A stretch of DNA of 64,000 nt from Neoarius graeffei (Eukaryota > Chordata > Actinopteri > Siluriformes > Ariidae), in NCBI RefSeq assembly GCF_027579695.1, contig NC_083571.1, positions 45,998,390 to 46,062,389 on the forward strand, read 5' to 3'. The notes below the pieces were generated by a model. That model had not been told where the DNA came from. It did not search any database and saw nothing but the letters and a program-made list of their open reading frames with translations. A program made the position numbers and the translations under genes. Positions within the stretch are counted from its first letter, which is position 1. Every line of letters begins with the position of its first letter. Positions 1-12,162 of the stretch are shown here, one piece after another.

Positions 1-347
1 TTTGGTCTCTGAAAATGAATGTTTAACTGTTTAAATCTATGAATACTTTTACTTAACCTAAGTTTAAGAGTAAATCAGCTGGAGGATCCCTTTAAGTAGT
101 GTTTTGAATACAGGGAGAGAAGTACTGTAGATTCACAAAGGTGCTGAGAGAGAAAATTCCACAGCTTGAGGGCTGCGAACCTAAGTCCTCTGAACCCCAC
201 AATGGTCAGGTTAAATTTCAGGACCGAAAACAGACCAGAAGATGACGATCTAAGACTGCGAATGGGAGAGTAGGGCAGAAGTAATTCCATAAAATACTGA
301 GGAGTGTAGCCATGGAGTGCTTTAAATGTAAACAAACAATTTTAATT

Positions 348-728
348 CAGGGCAGCATGGTGGTGTAGTGGTTAGCGCTGTCGCCTCACAGCAAGAAGGT
401 CCAGGTTCGAGCCCCGTGGCCGGCGAGGGCCTTTCTGTGTGGAGTTTGCATGTTCTCCCCGTGTCCGCGTGGGTTTCCTCCGGGTGCTTCGGTTTCCCCC
501 ACAGTCCAAAGACATGCAGGTTAGGTTAACTGGTGACTCTAAATTGAGCGTAGGTGTGAATGTGAGTGTGAATGGTTGTCTGTGTCTATGTGTCAGCCCT
601 GCGATGACCTGGCGACTTGTCCAGGGTGTACCCCGCCTTTCGCCCATAGTCAGCTGGGATAGGCTCCAGCTTGCCTGCGACCCTGTAGAACAGGATAAAG
701 CGGCTACAGATAATGAGATGAGAATGAG
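348..728 (+). mobile_element. V-SINE (tRNA-derived, DANA/HE1 type)
   Basis: A tRNA-like head with A-box (GTGGTGTAGTGGTTAGC) and B-box (GGTTCGAGCCC) is followed by the V-SINE core including CCACAGTCCAAAGACATGC. It ends in AATGAGATGAG. It is flanked by a target duplication AATTTTAATT (338-347 and 729-738) and lies inside the L2-like LINE. Confidence 0.93.
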
Positions 729-1238
729 AATTTTAATTGAATGTGATATAAAACAGAGAGATAGTGGGGGATAGGAGTGATAAGTACTGAGTGTTTAGTG
801 TGGGTGAGGACTCTGGCTGAAGAGTTTTGGATATACTGGAGCCGAGAAACAGAATTAGCTGGAAGACCAATGAACAGAGTGTTGCAATAGTCTAGTCAGA
901 GTGTAATTAAAGGCATGAATGAGCGTTTCAGCATCCTTGGTGCTGAGTACAGGACAGAGACGTGCAATTTTACAGAGGTATAAAAAAAAAAAGGCCGTCT
1001 TAAACAGGGAGTTTGTGATTTTCAAAGGTGGAAGCAGAATCAAAGATAACACCAAGGTTATTTACAGTGGGTGAAGGTTTAACAATAGTGCCATCAATGA
1101 CCAGATTAAAACTGATATTGGAAGATGTTATTATTTTGGAACCAATTAGTATAAGATCAGTTTTATCAGCATTATGTGTTGTATTTATCCACAGCTTTAC
1201 ATCTTGGATGTATTTGCAGAAAAAGGAGAAGGAGCATG

Positions 1239-1583
1239 GATGGCACGGTGGTGTAGTGGTTAGCACTGTCGCCTCACAGCAAGAAGGTTCTGGGTTCAAG
1301 CCCAGTGGCCAATGGGGGCCTTTCTGTGTGGAGTTTGCATGTTCTCCCCGTGTCTATGTGAGTTTCCTCTGGGTGCTCCGGTTTCCCCCACAGTCCAAAA
1401 ACATCCAGGTTAGGCTAATTGGTGGCTCTAAATTGACCGTAGGTGTGAATGGTTGTTTGTCCTGCGATGATTTGGCGACTTGTCCAGGGTGTACCCTGCC
1501 TCTCGCCCATAATCAGCTGGGATAGGCTCCAGCTTGCCTGCGACCCTGTACAGGATAAGCAGCTACAGATAATGGATGTATGG
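1239..1583 (+). mobile_element. V-SINE, older diverged copy
   Basis: Same family as the copy at 348-728 but with many substitutions and small deletions in the core. Both boxes are recognisable. It sits in the reverse-transcriptase region of the L2-like LINE. Confidence 0.88.
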
Positions 1584-1719
1584 GGGAGGGGCAGATGTAG
1601 CAATGAAAATTCAGACCATGACGGCGGATGATTTAGCCCAATGATAGCATGTAGATGGTGAACAGGAGAGATCCAAGGACAGAGACACCACAACCAACAG
1701 ATACCATGGAAGCCTTATA

Positions 1720-2263
1720 CAATCACCGGCCACTTTAATAGGAACTTGCTCTTGATTCTAAGATTCCTATTCTTGGTTGGCAGGAGTGGAACCCAATGTG
1801 CTCTTCTGCTGTTGCATGCTGAGATGCTTTTCTGCTCACCATGATTATAAATAGTTGCTGTGAGTTATTATATCCTTCCTGGCAGCTCAAACCAAGCTGT
1901 CAAATTGTCCTCTGACCTCTCTTATCAACAAGGCGTTTCCACCCACAGAAATGTCAATGTTTTTCTTTTTTCGCACCATTCTGTGTAAACTCTAGAAACT
2001 GTTGTGTGTGAAAACCCCAGGAGATCAACAGTTTCTGAAATACTCAAACCAGTCCATCTGGCAGCAACATCCATGCTACAGTGAACGTCACAGAGATCAC
2101 AATTTTTCACACTCTGATGTTTGAAGTGAACATTAACTGAAGCTCTTGATTTTTTATCTGCATGATTTATGCCTTATGCTGCTGTCAAGGGATTGGCTGA
2201 TTAGAGAGCTGCATAAAACAGCAGGTGGATGGGTGTTTCTAATGAAGTGGCCGGTGAGTGAAC
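1720..2263 (-). mobile_element. internally deleted Tc1-like element with HTH remnant (copy 1)
   Basis: The ends are mirror images: CACCGGCCACTTTAATAGG at the left and AATGAAGTGGCCGGTGAG at the right. A minus-strand ORF (2110-1925) carries [18 protein letters not shown], the helix-turn-helix of Tc1-like transposases, but the DDE catalytic part is gone. Two further copies lie at 11025-11815 and 16651-21198. Confidence 0.75.
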
Positions 2264-2971
2264 TCAGACAAAGAGGTAAACTGCTGTAAAATATGATGTA
2301 AAAAAGGATGTTAAAGGCAGAACCAGTAACACCAGTAGCTGAGAGTCGAGAGAGAAGCAGCTCATGGCAAACGGTGGCAAAAGTACAGCTAAGGTCCAGA
2401 AGAAGAAGCAGCATTTTAAGAGTCCCAGCGTCATCAGATTAGAAGAGGTTATGAACTAACCCCCTAAGAAGCACTGACTCAGAGCTGTGAAAATCAGACC
2501 GAAATAGTTAATACAGATTATGAGTAGCAAGACTGTAGCTGGATGGAGACCAGGTTTATTTTAGTACTGGAGTGACTAGCACAGTTTTTAAATCAGGGAC
2601 AATATCAGGAGAGAGACAAGGGATCTGTTAATCTGATGATAGTTGAGCTCAAGAATAATGGATATCAGGTTTTTAGGAGGGGGTGGGAGCAGGGTCTAAT
2701 TGACAGTAAGATGAGTTTGAGTTTTTAATTATCTCAGAAACAGATAGAGGAGGAGTAGTAGGAGTGAAAGAAAACAGCAAGTGTAGTGAGAACTCTAGTA
2801 GGATTTCAGGAAAGGAAGAGACAGTGTTAGAGAAACAGTTGTAAACATAGTTGATTTTAGCATAGAAAACTGTAGAAAAGCATGATCTAGGCCTACAGGT
2901 ACTGTATTACTAACAGCAGAGGACATTTTCTATTTCTGAATATGGGTATACTGTTTTGTTTTTACCTGTGA

Positions 2972-3084
2972 TCTGGCGACTTGTCCAGTGGTCTACCCCG
3001 CCTCTCGCCCACAGTCAGCTGGGATAGGCTCCAGCTTGCCCGCGACCTTGCACAGGATAAGCGGCTACGGATAATGGATGAATG
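2972..3084 (+). mobile_element. V-SINE 3' fragment
   Basis: Only the last ~110 bp of a V-SINE remain, from GATCTGGCGACTTGTCC to GATAATGGATG. The tRNA head is absent, so it is 5'-truncated or overwritten by its neighbour. Confidence 0.8.
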
Positions 3085-3103
3085 TTGTGGTTTTAACCTT
3101 TTA

Positions 3104-4702
3104 GAGTGGTGCTTGACAGTTTGTGAACCCTTTAGAATTTTCTACATTTCTGCATAAATATGACCTAAAACATCATCAGATGTTCACACAAGTCCTAAAA
3201 GTAGATAAAGAGAACCCAGTTAAACAAATGAGACAAAAATATTATCCTTGGTCATTTATTTATTGAGGAAAATGATCCAATATTATATATCTGTGAGTGG
3301 CAAAAGTATGTGAACCTTTGCTTTCAGTATCTGGTGTGACCCCCTTGTGCAGCAATAACTGCAACTCAATGTTTCTGATAATTGTTGATCAGTCCTGCAC
3401 ACTGGCTTGGAGGAATTTTAGCCCATTCCTCCATACAGAACAGCTTCAACTCTGGGATGTTGGTGGGTTTCCTCATATGAACTGCTCGCTTCATGTCCTT
3501 TCACAGCATTAAGGTTGGGACTTTGACTTGGCCATTCCAAAACATTAACTTTATTCTTCTTTAACCATTCTTTGGTAGAATGACTTGTGTGCTTAGGGTC
3601 GCTGTCTTGCTGTATGACCCACCTTCTCTTGAGGTTCAGTTCATGGACAGATGTCCTGACATTTTCCTTTAGAATTCACTGATATAATTCAGAATTCATT
3701 GTTCCATCAATGATGGCAAGCCATCCTGGCCCAGATGCAGCAAAACAGGCCCAAAACATGATACTACCACCACCATGTTTCACAGATGGGATAAAGTTCT
3801 TATGCTGGAATGCAGTGTTTTCCTTTCTCCAAACATAACGCTTCTCATTTAAACCAAAAAGTTCTATTTTGGTCTTATCCGTCCACAAAACATTTTTCCA
3901 ATAGCCTTCTGGCTTGTCCACGTGATCTTTAACAAACTGCAGATGAGCAGCAATGTTCTTTTTGGAGAGCAGTGGCTTTCTCCTTGCAATCCTGCCATGC
4001 ACACCATTGTTGTTCAGTGTTCTCCTGATGGTGGACTCATGAACATTAGCCAATGTGAGAGAGGCCTTCAGTTGCTTAGAACTTACCCTGGGGTCCTTTG
4101 TGACCTCGCCGACTATTACATGCCTTGCTCTTGGAGTGAGCTTTGTTGGTCGACCACTCCTGGGGAGGCTAACAATGGTCTTGAATTTCCTCCATTTGTA
4201 CACAATCTGTCTGACTGTGGATTGGTGGAGTCCAAACTCTTGAGAGATGGTTTTGTAACCTTTTCCAGCCTGATGAGCATCAACAACACTTTTTCTGAGG
4301 TCCTCAGAAATCTCCTTTGTTCGTGCCATGATACACTTCCACAAACATGTGTTGTGAAGCTCAGACTTTGATAGATCCTTGTTCTTTAAATAAAACAGGG
4401 TGCCCACTCACACCTGATTGTCATCCCATTGATTGAAAACATCTGACTCTAATTTCATCTTCAAATTAACTGCTAATCCTAGAGGTTCACATACTTTTGC
4501 CACTCACAGATATGTAATATTGGATCATTTTCCTCAATAAATAAAACGTCCAAGTATAATACAGTATTTTTGTCTCATTTGTTTAACTGGGTTCTCTTTA
4601 TCTACTTTTAGGACTTGTGTGAAAATCTGATGATGTTTTAGGTCCTATTTATGCAGAAATATAGAAAATTCTAAAGGGTTCACAAACTCTCAAGCACCAT
4701 TG
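3104..4702 (-). mobile_element. Tc1-like transposon, full-size relic (family T1)
   Basis: Long inverted terminal repeats begin GAGTGGTGCTTGACAGTTTG at 3104 and mirror at 4702, each about 200 bp and including GTGAACCCTTTAGAATTTTC. TA flanks lie at both ends (3102-3103, 4703-4704). Length of 1.6 kb is usual for Tc1. It encloses a transposase pseudogene. A second copy is at 37901-39308. Confidence 0.88.
3330..4329 (-). pseudogene. Tc1-like transposase pseudogene (family T1)
   Basis: Starts [19 protein letters not shown] at 4329 and runs open for about 218 codons with the N-terminal paired-like HTH ([16 protein letters not shown]), SGRPTKLTPRA linker and first catalytic Asp in NVLWTDKTKIELFG. 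A stop after MNSELYQ at 3676 and later shifts break it. Near 3540 the motif expected around the catalytic Glu (SPDLNPIE) is changed and shifted, so the DDE triad is lost. It is not active. Confidence 0.87.
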
Positions 4703-5273
4703 TATTGAACCAGACCAGTCATTTAGAACAAATTGTTGTTTATCATCACAGCCTGGCAAAAGTAAAGGCACTCCAAGGGAATAAAAGCACAAAGGAGAAG
4801 GAAGGAAAAAAATTACAGTACATTTTGACGACCCATTCACTACCTCTATAAATCTTTCATTTTTTTGAAAAATTATTAAAATTATACAGAAGCGTGTGTA
4901 ATTGTAACCATATACATAAATATGCTCATATTACCAGGTTGAAATGACACAAATCTGATTTTCTGTCATAATGTGACAATCACCACGTTTTTCAGGATTG
5001 TGATAGACAAAAAATAAAAAATAGTCAATTTAGACGCAAGCCACTTTCATTCATACATGGTCCAAGTTCAGATATATAGCGGATAAGTGGCCATGTGACA
5101 GATTGCATTCATCACTGTAATCATCATCATCGAGTGTCAGCTGCATGGCAAAACAACAATGAAGGACAACAACAAAAACAACAGCAGCAGCAACTATATT
5201 CAGTGAGAGGATGGGAAATTTGGGGTTTACTATATTTGGGAAATTGATTCAAGCAAAACTGAAAGAACCTTCA
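4703..5273. other. intergenic, nothing recognised
   Basis: AT-rich single-copy-looking sequence with short A and CAA/CAG runs near 5150-5190. I see no gene, RNA or repeat ends. Confidence 0.5.
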
Positions 5274-6168
5274 CTACCGTTCAAAAGTTTGGGGTCACTT
5301 TGAAATGTCCTTATTTTTGAAAGACAAGCACTGTTCTTTTCAATGCAGATCACTTTAAACTAATCAGAAATCCACTCTATACATTGCTAATGTGGTAAAT
5401 GACTATTCTAGCTGCAAATGTCTGGGTTTTGGTGGAATATCTCCATAGGTGTATAGAGGCCCATTTCCAGCAACTATCACTCCAGTGTTCTAATGGTACA
5501 ATGTGTTTGCTCATTGCCTCAGAAGGCTAATGGATGATTAGAAAACCCTTGTACAATCATGTTAGCACAGCTGAAAACAGTTTAGCACTTTAGAGAAGCT
5601 ATAAAACTGACCTTCCTTTGAGCAGATTGAGTTTCTGGAGCGGCGGCACGGTGGTGTAGTGGTTAGCGCTGTCGCCTCACAGCAAGAAGGTCCTGGGTTC
5701 GAGCCCCGGGGCCGGCGAGGCCCCTTCTGTGTGGAGTTTGCATGTTCTGTCCGCGTGGGTTTCCTCCGGGTGCTCCGGTTTCCCCCACAGTCCAAAGACA
5801 TGCAGGTTAGGTTAACTGGTGACTCTAAATTGACCGTAGGTGTGAATGTGAATGGTTGTCTATGTGTCAGCCCTGTGATGACCTGGCGACTTGTCCAGGG
5901 TGTACCCTGCCTTTCGCCCATAGTCAGCTGGGATAGGCTCCAGCTTGCCTGCGACCCTGTAGAAGGAGAAAGCGGCTAGAGATAATGAGATGAGAATGAG
6001 TTTCTGGAGTATCACATTTGTGGGGTCGATTAAATGCTCAAAATGGCCAGAAAAAGGTCTTGACTATATTTTCTATTCGTTTTACAACTTATGGTGGTAA
6101 ATAAAAGTGTGACTTTTCATGGAAAACACAAAATTGTCTGGGTGACCCCAAACTTTTGAACGGTTTGT
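5274..6168. mobile_element. Tc1/mariner-type MITE (family A), copy 1
   Basis: Terminal inverted repeat CTACCGTTCAAAAGTTTGGG at the left and its mirror ending at about 6165. There is no coding capacity. A V-SINE is inserted at 5641-5998. A second copy (53455-54496) has clean TA flanks, which supports Tc1/mariner mobilisation. Confidence 0.78.
5641..5998 (+). mobile_element. V-SINE inside MITE A
   Basis: Full V-SINE with a 12-bp target duplication GAGTTTCTGGAG at 5629-5640 and 5999-6010. The uninterrupted target can be read in the other MITE copy near 54330. Confidence 0.93.
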
Positions 6169-6984
6169 ATACTGAAGTAGTGTAGTGAAGCAATTGGCCA
6201 AAATAATCAAATCAATCAGTGTATGCATGCTGGGCATTTCAGGGCACAGATGCATTTTCATTAAAGGTACCATCAAGATAGATAGATCTGATCTGAGAAA
6301 AAAAAATCAGGATTGTGAAAAGAAGCTTGTAATGTGAATAGAGCCATGCAATCATGACCTGTTACATTAAAAAAATAGATTGAAATTTTTTGTCGCACAG
6401 AGACGTATTTTGTCACACAACACTGGGGAAAAAAAAGGGTGGGAGGCAGAGCTGGGACAAGGGACAGGCAAGGGGGGAGGGGGACATCAGGCTGTGCGGA
6501 AAGGGATTAAGACAAGCGGAAGACTGTGTAGCCTGTGGCACGCGATGGGACACAGTTTGGGTCTTGAGTAGAGCCATTAGGACACCTGACTGCACTCCAC
6601 TTAGGCACAGGACAAAGAGAGACACCGAGGATCCAGCCATCTGTTGCCCTGATTAGAAACACAGTCTGTGTGATGGTGAGTGGGTGATGAAAAGGCTAAA
6701 TTAGCAAAGAGAGATTTTTTTCTTTTTCTAAAATTCCACCAATTAAATAAAAAATAAATGGCAGATGTGGATGCTTTCTCAGAAATCCCAGTCACAAACT
6801 GAATGACTGAAGATGTTTGGTAAGGACAGAAACTTGCACAGTGGCGTCATTAGATTATTAGAAGGTATTAATAGAAGGTATTAATTACTGGAACATGAAC
6901 ATAAAATTATTTGCATTTTGGAGAATTTCTGACAAATTTCCTCCTCTGAAAACAAAAGTTCATGAACATTTAACACCTGGCTCA
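6169..6984. other. intergenic, nothing recognised
   Basis: No gene or element ends seen. Small ORFs in the purine-rich stretch at 6420-6560 look fortuitous. Confidence 0.5.
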
Positions 6985-7298
6985 TCTCATCTCATCATCT
7001 GTAGCCGCTTTATCCTGTTCTACGGACAGGATAAAGCGGCTACAGATAATGAGATGAGATGACACATAGACACAGACAACCATTCACACTCACGCTCAAT
7101 TTAGAGCCACCAGTTAACCTAACCTGCATGTCTTTGGACTGTGGGGGAAACCGGAGCACCCGGAGGAAACCCACGCGGACACGGGGAGAACATGCAAACT
7201 CCGCACAGAAAGGCCCTCGCTGGCCACGGGGCTCGAACCCGGACCTTCTTGCTGTGAGGCGACAGCGCTAACCACTACACCACTGTGCCACCCAAAGT
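6985..7298 (-). mobile_element. V-SINE, rearranged copy with inverted tail
   Basis: A minus-strand V-SINE head and half core (7060-7298) are joined to its own 3' tail present twice in opposite orientation (6985-7022 and 7024-7062), forming a near-perfect palindrome. The ~110 bp that normally link core to tail are missing. Confidence 0.85.
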
Positions 7299-7763
7299 TA
7301 GATTAAGGTGGATAATACAAAGTCATTTCATGTTGAACATTGGAAGGAATGAACATTAACATGAAACACATTCAGAACTAAATACCATCACCGTCAGCTT
7401 AGAGTGATCTGTCTAATACGTATACCAGGTGAAATTCCCAAAAGTACCCTGTTCAGATATTGAACTACTGTACTAAAGGTATATCCTTGATGGTGGACCC
7501 CTACCAAACCTTTCCATGAGAGTGCAAAGCAGTGTTGAACATTTAGCACCACCCAAGAGTGTACCTTCATTTGCAAGTGGAAGACCATTTTCAAGTGTTA
7601 AGCTTTCAGTAGAAACAGATGACCAGCTGGGGCTACTTGGAATATGCCAGGCCTGGATTGGCTATCAGTAGAAATCCAGGTGGCCTGGTTGGTCTTAGAA
7701 AATATGTCTAGTTTCTTTAATTATGTTTGATCCATATACCAAAAATACCTTAAGGTGCAGGTC
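7299..7763. other. intergenic, nothing recognised
   Basis: No gene, RNA or repeat boundary seen. Confidence 0.5.
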
Positions 7764-8272
7764 CAGGGTGTCTACAGGTTTGTCCAAGTTAAATTTAAGA
7801 CTTAAGACTTTTTAAGACCATGTTCCAAAAAAAATTAAGACCAAATCTAAAGTCACGCAAAAACGTACTCTTTTGGAAAAAAAAAAAAAAATTTAATGCA
7901 ACTTATTGTTCTTGTAAACATTCACCAGAAAACACTATTCTAGTAGAAGTACTTCATTTCTTTTCCTTGACAGGCATTCACACACTCAGAACACAATATA
8001 AGGATCGGATAAACTTGTAACTATGTGACAATCAGAATGCAGTCACAATGTTTGAATCCAAGGCCATCCTTAAAAAAAATCCGTTTCCTGTCCACCAGGT
8101 GAGCAAAAAAAAATTTCAGTAGGGAGGGAGGGATTTTTTTTTATGGATGGATAAGAAAATCGCAATGCTGTGTTTGCTTTTTCTTTCAGTACTTTTTTAT
8201 TACAAAAGCAGACACATTTAATAAAATGAGTTTAATCAACTGAAACTTATACAAAAACTTTAAGTTAGCATT

Positions 8273-8593
8273 TCAAATGCTGACTAACATTTGCAAAACT
8301 TTTACAAAGGTTCTTAAAATGTCCGACACACGGACTTTTTGTAGTTCTAAATCGAGCGTTAGGCCTAGTTCGGATGAAATTACACTATTAAAATGATCAC
8401 TGAATGATTTGTTTTTCTGAATCTTTACTATTTTGTTGTTCGCTAGAATACCATTTTGCGATTTCACACTTAAGCAAATGTTTGAAAACTCCGGATCTCC
8501 TTCCTTCATGGTGGCTGACGTTTTTTTGTGCCACACGGCGCATGCGCAGAGCTGATTCGACAGGGCTTTCCACAAGCGCCGGCTGCCGGCCAT
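8273..8593 (-). pseudogene. repeat-borne ORF of unknown function, copy 1
   Basis: Contains [18 protein letters not shown] then [18 protein letters not shown] and [15 protein letters not shown]. The same stretch, with few changes, is encoded at 47870-48193, so this is a dispersed element-encoded exon and not a host gene. I recognise no family. Upstream on the minus strand lies a GC-rich segment with CGGCGCATGCGCAGAG, possibly a promoter. The downstream part differs from the other copy. Confidence 0.45.
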
Positions 8594-9236
8594 ACAGCCG
8601 ACTACACAATTAAGTCCAGCCGGCTACTTTAATAACTATTATTTTTGTAGCCCACAGGCTCTAAATATTAATTTTCTATTTTAATAAAATTGTTTATCTA
8701 ATGGACTGACAATAATGTCAAACTGAACCGCACTCATTTAAGTTGTGATTCGCGCTGTTTGTACCGATAATAACCACAAATTCCCCGCCGACTTCGTTGA
8801 TCAAGGGAGAGTAACTCATCCGCGGCCCCGACATGCGGTGTGTGCGTGCGCGCACTCGGCAGAGGCAGTAGTGTGTCAGGGCCGTCGGAGGCGACATCAG
8901 AGGGAACAGAAGCAGAGATGACGCTTATTTGGTCTCCGGTAAACCAGTCTTCTCTCGTTCAATTACGTGCTGGCATCAAAAGACACCGTTGGTTGTAAAT
9001 TAACCCAAACTGAGTGGTTGGAGTGTATTTTCATACACAAATGGAGAAATGTTTGCTGAGTGTTTGTGTAGCCACCACTGCAGACCGTTATCGTTGTTAA
9101 TTCATAGCATGCTCAGCTGCGTGAATGTGTCATGCACCGAAAATAAGAGATTTACAAGCCAGGAACGCCTCATGATGCAATACGCAAGAAAAGAAAGAAA
9201 ATTTACTGCCATTTTACTTTGTATTTGAGTAAAGTA

Positions 9237-9237
9237 A

Positions 9238-9268
<31 letters not shown>

Positions 9269-9270
9269 AT
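9237..9270. repeat. (TAAA)n microsatellite
   Basis: About eight uninterrupted AAAT units. Confidence 0.95.
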
Positions 9271-10651
9271 GGTCTGTGGAAAAAATACATTTAATCCTGG
9301 GAACTGCATGCACAGGAGTTTATTATTAGTGATGCAGTGCTATGCATTGCAAACTATTGACTCCCATATAGGGAGCAAAGCACAGCAAACTCTTGTTCTT
9401 CCGTTTTTCATCTTCTGTACAAATTCGATTTCGAATAACCCAATAACCGAACGTCGCACACAGACAAACAATACATCAAAACGTACGGCTCGATCGGACT
9501 CACTATGCGATTACTTTGTTCAGCATTCTACAAAATTTCACACAAAATTTCCCATTCATTTTCTATGGAATTAATTGAAAAAATCGTACATGTTCAATGT
9601 TTTTCAAACATCCGCTGCTCTGGCATGCTTTCACCTAGAGACATGATTCAAACTTTAAAATGGAGACAAAATTCTCCTGTGTGGATCTGGCATTCAACTT
9701 TTTTGCTAGGTTCTATACTTTTGGCTCAGTCCCAGCTCAAACACCATGAGCAAATCTGGAGAAATTCAGGTTTTATAATGGGTGTCTATGGCGTTACACA
9801 CCAGTGGAGCTCAGGAATTTAGAGTGTAGGCAGCTTGAAAAAAAAAAAGCTCTCTCATTTAAACTGTGTTTTCAGCCACAATTTTCACTCTACACACACA
9901 CAATTCTCTCAAAAGTTGTAGTCACACTTGTCTTGATTCACACAATGTGTCTACCTGAGCGATAGGATTTACAGTTTTTGAATGAGAAGCCTGAAAGTAA
10001 GGAGAGGACAGCCGCGCTGCCCCATAGACTGCCATTATAAACCTGGCAGCGCTTTGACTGCAAAATCAGAAATGTCACTTGTTTTTAACTCGCTCTATTG
10101 TCCACATTTTTTACACTACGGACAAAAAACTTACATCAATGTGTTCATGGGAGCCTTGAAGCACTCAGTGTGCAAGAATTTTGTGAATAGCTCCTTTCGT
10201 TTCCATGTAAATCAGCGTTGTTCGAGGAGAGGGAACTCTGAGAAAAAGCGCTCTTTGCTTGTCATATTGTGTCTCTTCCCTGCACCTGAGCACCGTTACC
10301 AAGGCGATGAGCTCCACTCAGGGAGCAGAGAGGGGCGGGGCTGCTCTCTCTCTCTCAAACGATAGGACTTACACAACAGATCAGGCACGGAGTGGTTGTC
10401 AAGCACGCGTGTCTAGCAACTGGTGGATTCGGAGCCTGCGTGGTATAATTGTGAGCATCAAAAACGATTAAACTTTTTCCCCATCCAAAGTGTACCACAT
10501 TTTAACGATATGACTGAGTAAAATCTCCATAAATTTAAGATTGAAACTTTAAGACCACGGGGTTTGAAATTTAAGACAATTTAAGACTTTTTAAGGACCC
10601 GTGGCCACCCTGAGGTCAGTTATGCTGCATTAACTAGAATATCATTAACTA

Positions 10652-11024
10652 GAGGACGACACAGTGGTGTAGTGGTTAGCATGGTCACCTCACAGCAAGA
10701 AGGTTCCGAGTTCGAGTCCAGTGGCTGACAGGGGCATTAATGTGTGGAGTTTGCATGTTCTCCCCGTGTCCGCGTGGGTGTCCTCCGGGTGCTCCGGTTT
10801 CCCCCACAGTCCAAAGACATGCAGGTTAGGTTAACTGGTGACTCCAAATTGACCGTAGGTGTGAATGTGTGTGTGAATGGTTGTCTGTGTCTATGTGTCA
10901 GCCCTGTGATGACCTGGCGACTTGTCCAGGGTGTACCCCGCCTTTCGCCCGTAGTCAGCTGGGATAGGCTCCAGCTTGCCTGCGACCCTGTAGAACAGGA
11001 TAAAGCGGCTAGAGATAATGAGAT
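10652..11024 (+). mobile_element. V-SINE
   Basis: Complete family copy with altered head (ACACAGTGGTGTAGTGG) and a well-preserved core. No target duplication was seen. It abuts or replaces the left end of the Tc1 derivative that follows. Confidence 0.9.
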
Positions 11025-11815
11025 GAAAAGTGAAACATGTATTCTGAGATGCTTTTCTGCTCACAACTGTTGTAAAGAGTGGTTATTTGAGTTAATATAG
11101 TCGTGCATCTCAAAAAATTAGAATATCATGAAAAAGTTCTTCCCCCCCCATGGTTGCATGTACCAAACTCGACCGAGAGATACACAGCATTTATACCATT
11201 TTCCTCAAACTCAAAATGAAATATTCTAATAATTTGAGATACTGGATTTCTGATTTTCATGAGCTATAAGCCATAAATCCTCAAAATTAAAGCAAAAACA
11301 GACTTGAAATATTTCACTATACATGTAATGAATATAGAACATATGAACGCTCACCTTTTTGAATTAAATTATGAAAAAGGAACTCTTTCACAACATCCTA
11401 ATTTTTAAATATGCACGAGTAGACTTCCTGTCAGCTCAGACCAGTCTGGCCATTCTCCTCTGATCCTTCATCAACAAGGTGTTTCAGCGTGCAGACCCTC
11501 CACTCACAGGAAGTTTTTCGTACCGTTCTGTGTAAACTCTAGATTATGTTGTGTATGAAATTCCAAGGAGAAAAGCAGTTTCTGAAATACTCAAACCAGC
11601 TGATCTGGCACCACCATCCATGCCATAATCAAAGTTACAGGGATCACCCCTTTTTCCTTCATTCTGACATTTGTTGTGAACATTAGCTGAAGCTCCTGTC
11701 CTAGATCTCCATAATTTTTTTGGGGGCATTGTGCTGCTGCCACATAATTGATTAAATAACTGTTTGAATGTAGGTGTACAGATGTTCCTAATAAATATGC
11801 ACTCGCTATCCACTT
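11025..11815 (-). mobile_element. internally deleted Tc1-like element with HTH remnant (copy 2), interrupted
   Basis: Matches copy 1 at 1720-2263 in two pieces (11036-11100 and 11413-11815), with a different Tc1-derived MITE between them. The minus ORF retains AGLSISETAFLLGISYTT of the transposase HTH. The left end is missing next to the V-SINE. Confidence 0.7.
11103..11412. mobile_element. short Tc1-derived MITE (family T3)
   Basis: Ends GTGCATCTCAAAAAATTAG and its mirror near 11410. Internal parts match only the extremities of the 1.5-kb element at 28053-29539. It is an internally deleted derivative nested in another element. Confidence 0.8.
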
Positions 11816-12162
11816 TAACAGTTATTCCATGAAATCAAGTCGTACATGAGCCGATCGGCACGTAGCTATAATCCATGTACGATGAGACTGAGTGGAATAA
11901 CTCATGATATCCACATTCACTGGATTGAGAAACAGAGCATTTTAATCTTTTTTTGCAAATTTGATAAACAAAAGCTTTAAACAATATGTCTGACAAAATT
12001 TCCGCTTAGAATGTAAACAAACTGGTGAAATGACAGTAGCAATTTGTGGAAAAAAAATATGCTAATAATAATTCTTTGGGGGGGGATACATTCTTACTTT
12101 CAAATACTTTCATTCCATATTTTGTTGCTTTTTTATTTTTTTTATTTTTTGGGGTTTTGTTT
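11816..12162. other. intergenic, nothing recognised
   Basis: AT-rich, with a G9 run at 12079-12086 and T tracts near 12130. No feature supported. Confidence 0.5.

Larger units (their letters stand above)
1..2950 (-). mobile_element. L2-like LINE, minus strand, broken by three insertions
   Basis: Minus-strand fragments read like an L2-type non-LTR reverse transcriptase. VTPVLK lies near 2570, SVLGSLLFTIYMLSLG with FHCY at about 1690-1590, DLILIGSKIITSSNISF at about 1160, IARLCPVLSTKDAETLIHAF at about 960, and FKALHGYTPQYFMELL with RSLRSSSSGL at about 320-200. All are in order but with shifts and stops. The element is interrupted by a Tc1 derivative (1720-2263) and two V-SINEs. Clade (L2 versus Rex1-like) is my judgement from the C-terminal motifs. 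Confidence 0.7.
7764..10612. mobile_element. 2.85-kb inverted-repeat element (CAGGGTG ends)
   Basis: Left end CAGGGTGTCTACAGG and right end mirrored (GTGGCCACCCTG), both followed inward by repeated TTAAGACTTTTTAAG. A 5-bp AGGTC flanks both ends (7759-7763, 10613-10617). The interior holds a minus-strand ORF also found at 47870-48193, a TAAA microsatellite at 9237-9270, and a stretch (about 9770-10110) repeated in inverse at 14830-15115. The superfamily is not clear to me. Confidence 0.65.

Noticed and set aside
365..430. tRNA gene
   Set aside because: A and B boxes belong to the SINE head; no cloverleaf-complete tRNA follows and the unit is repeated many times.
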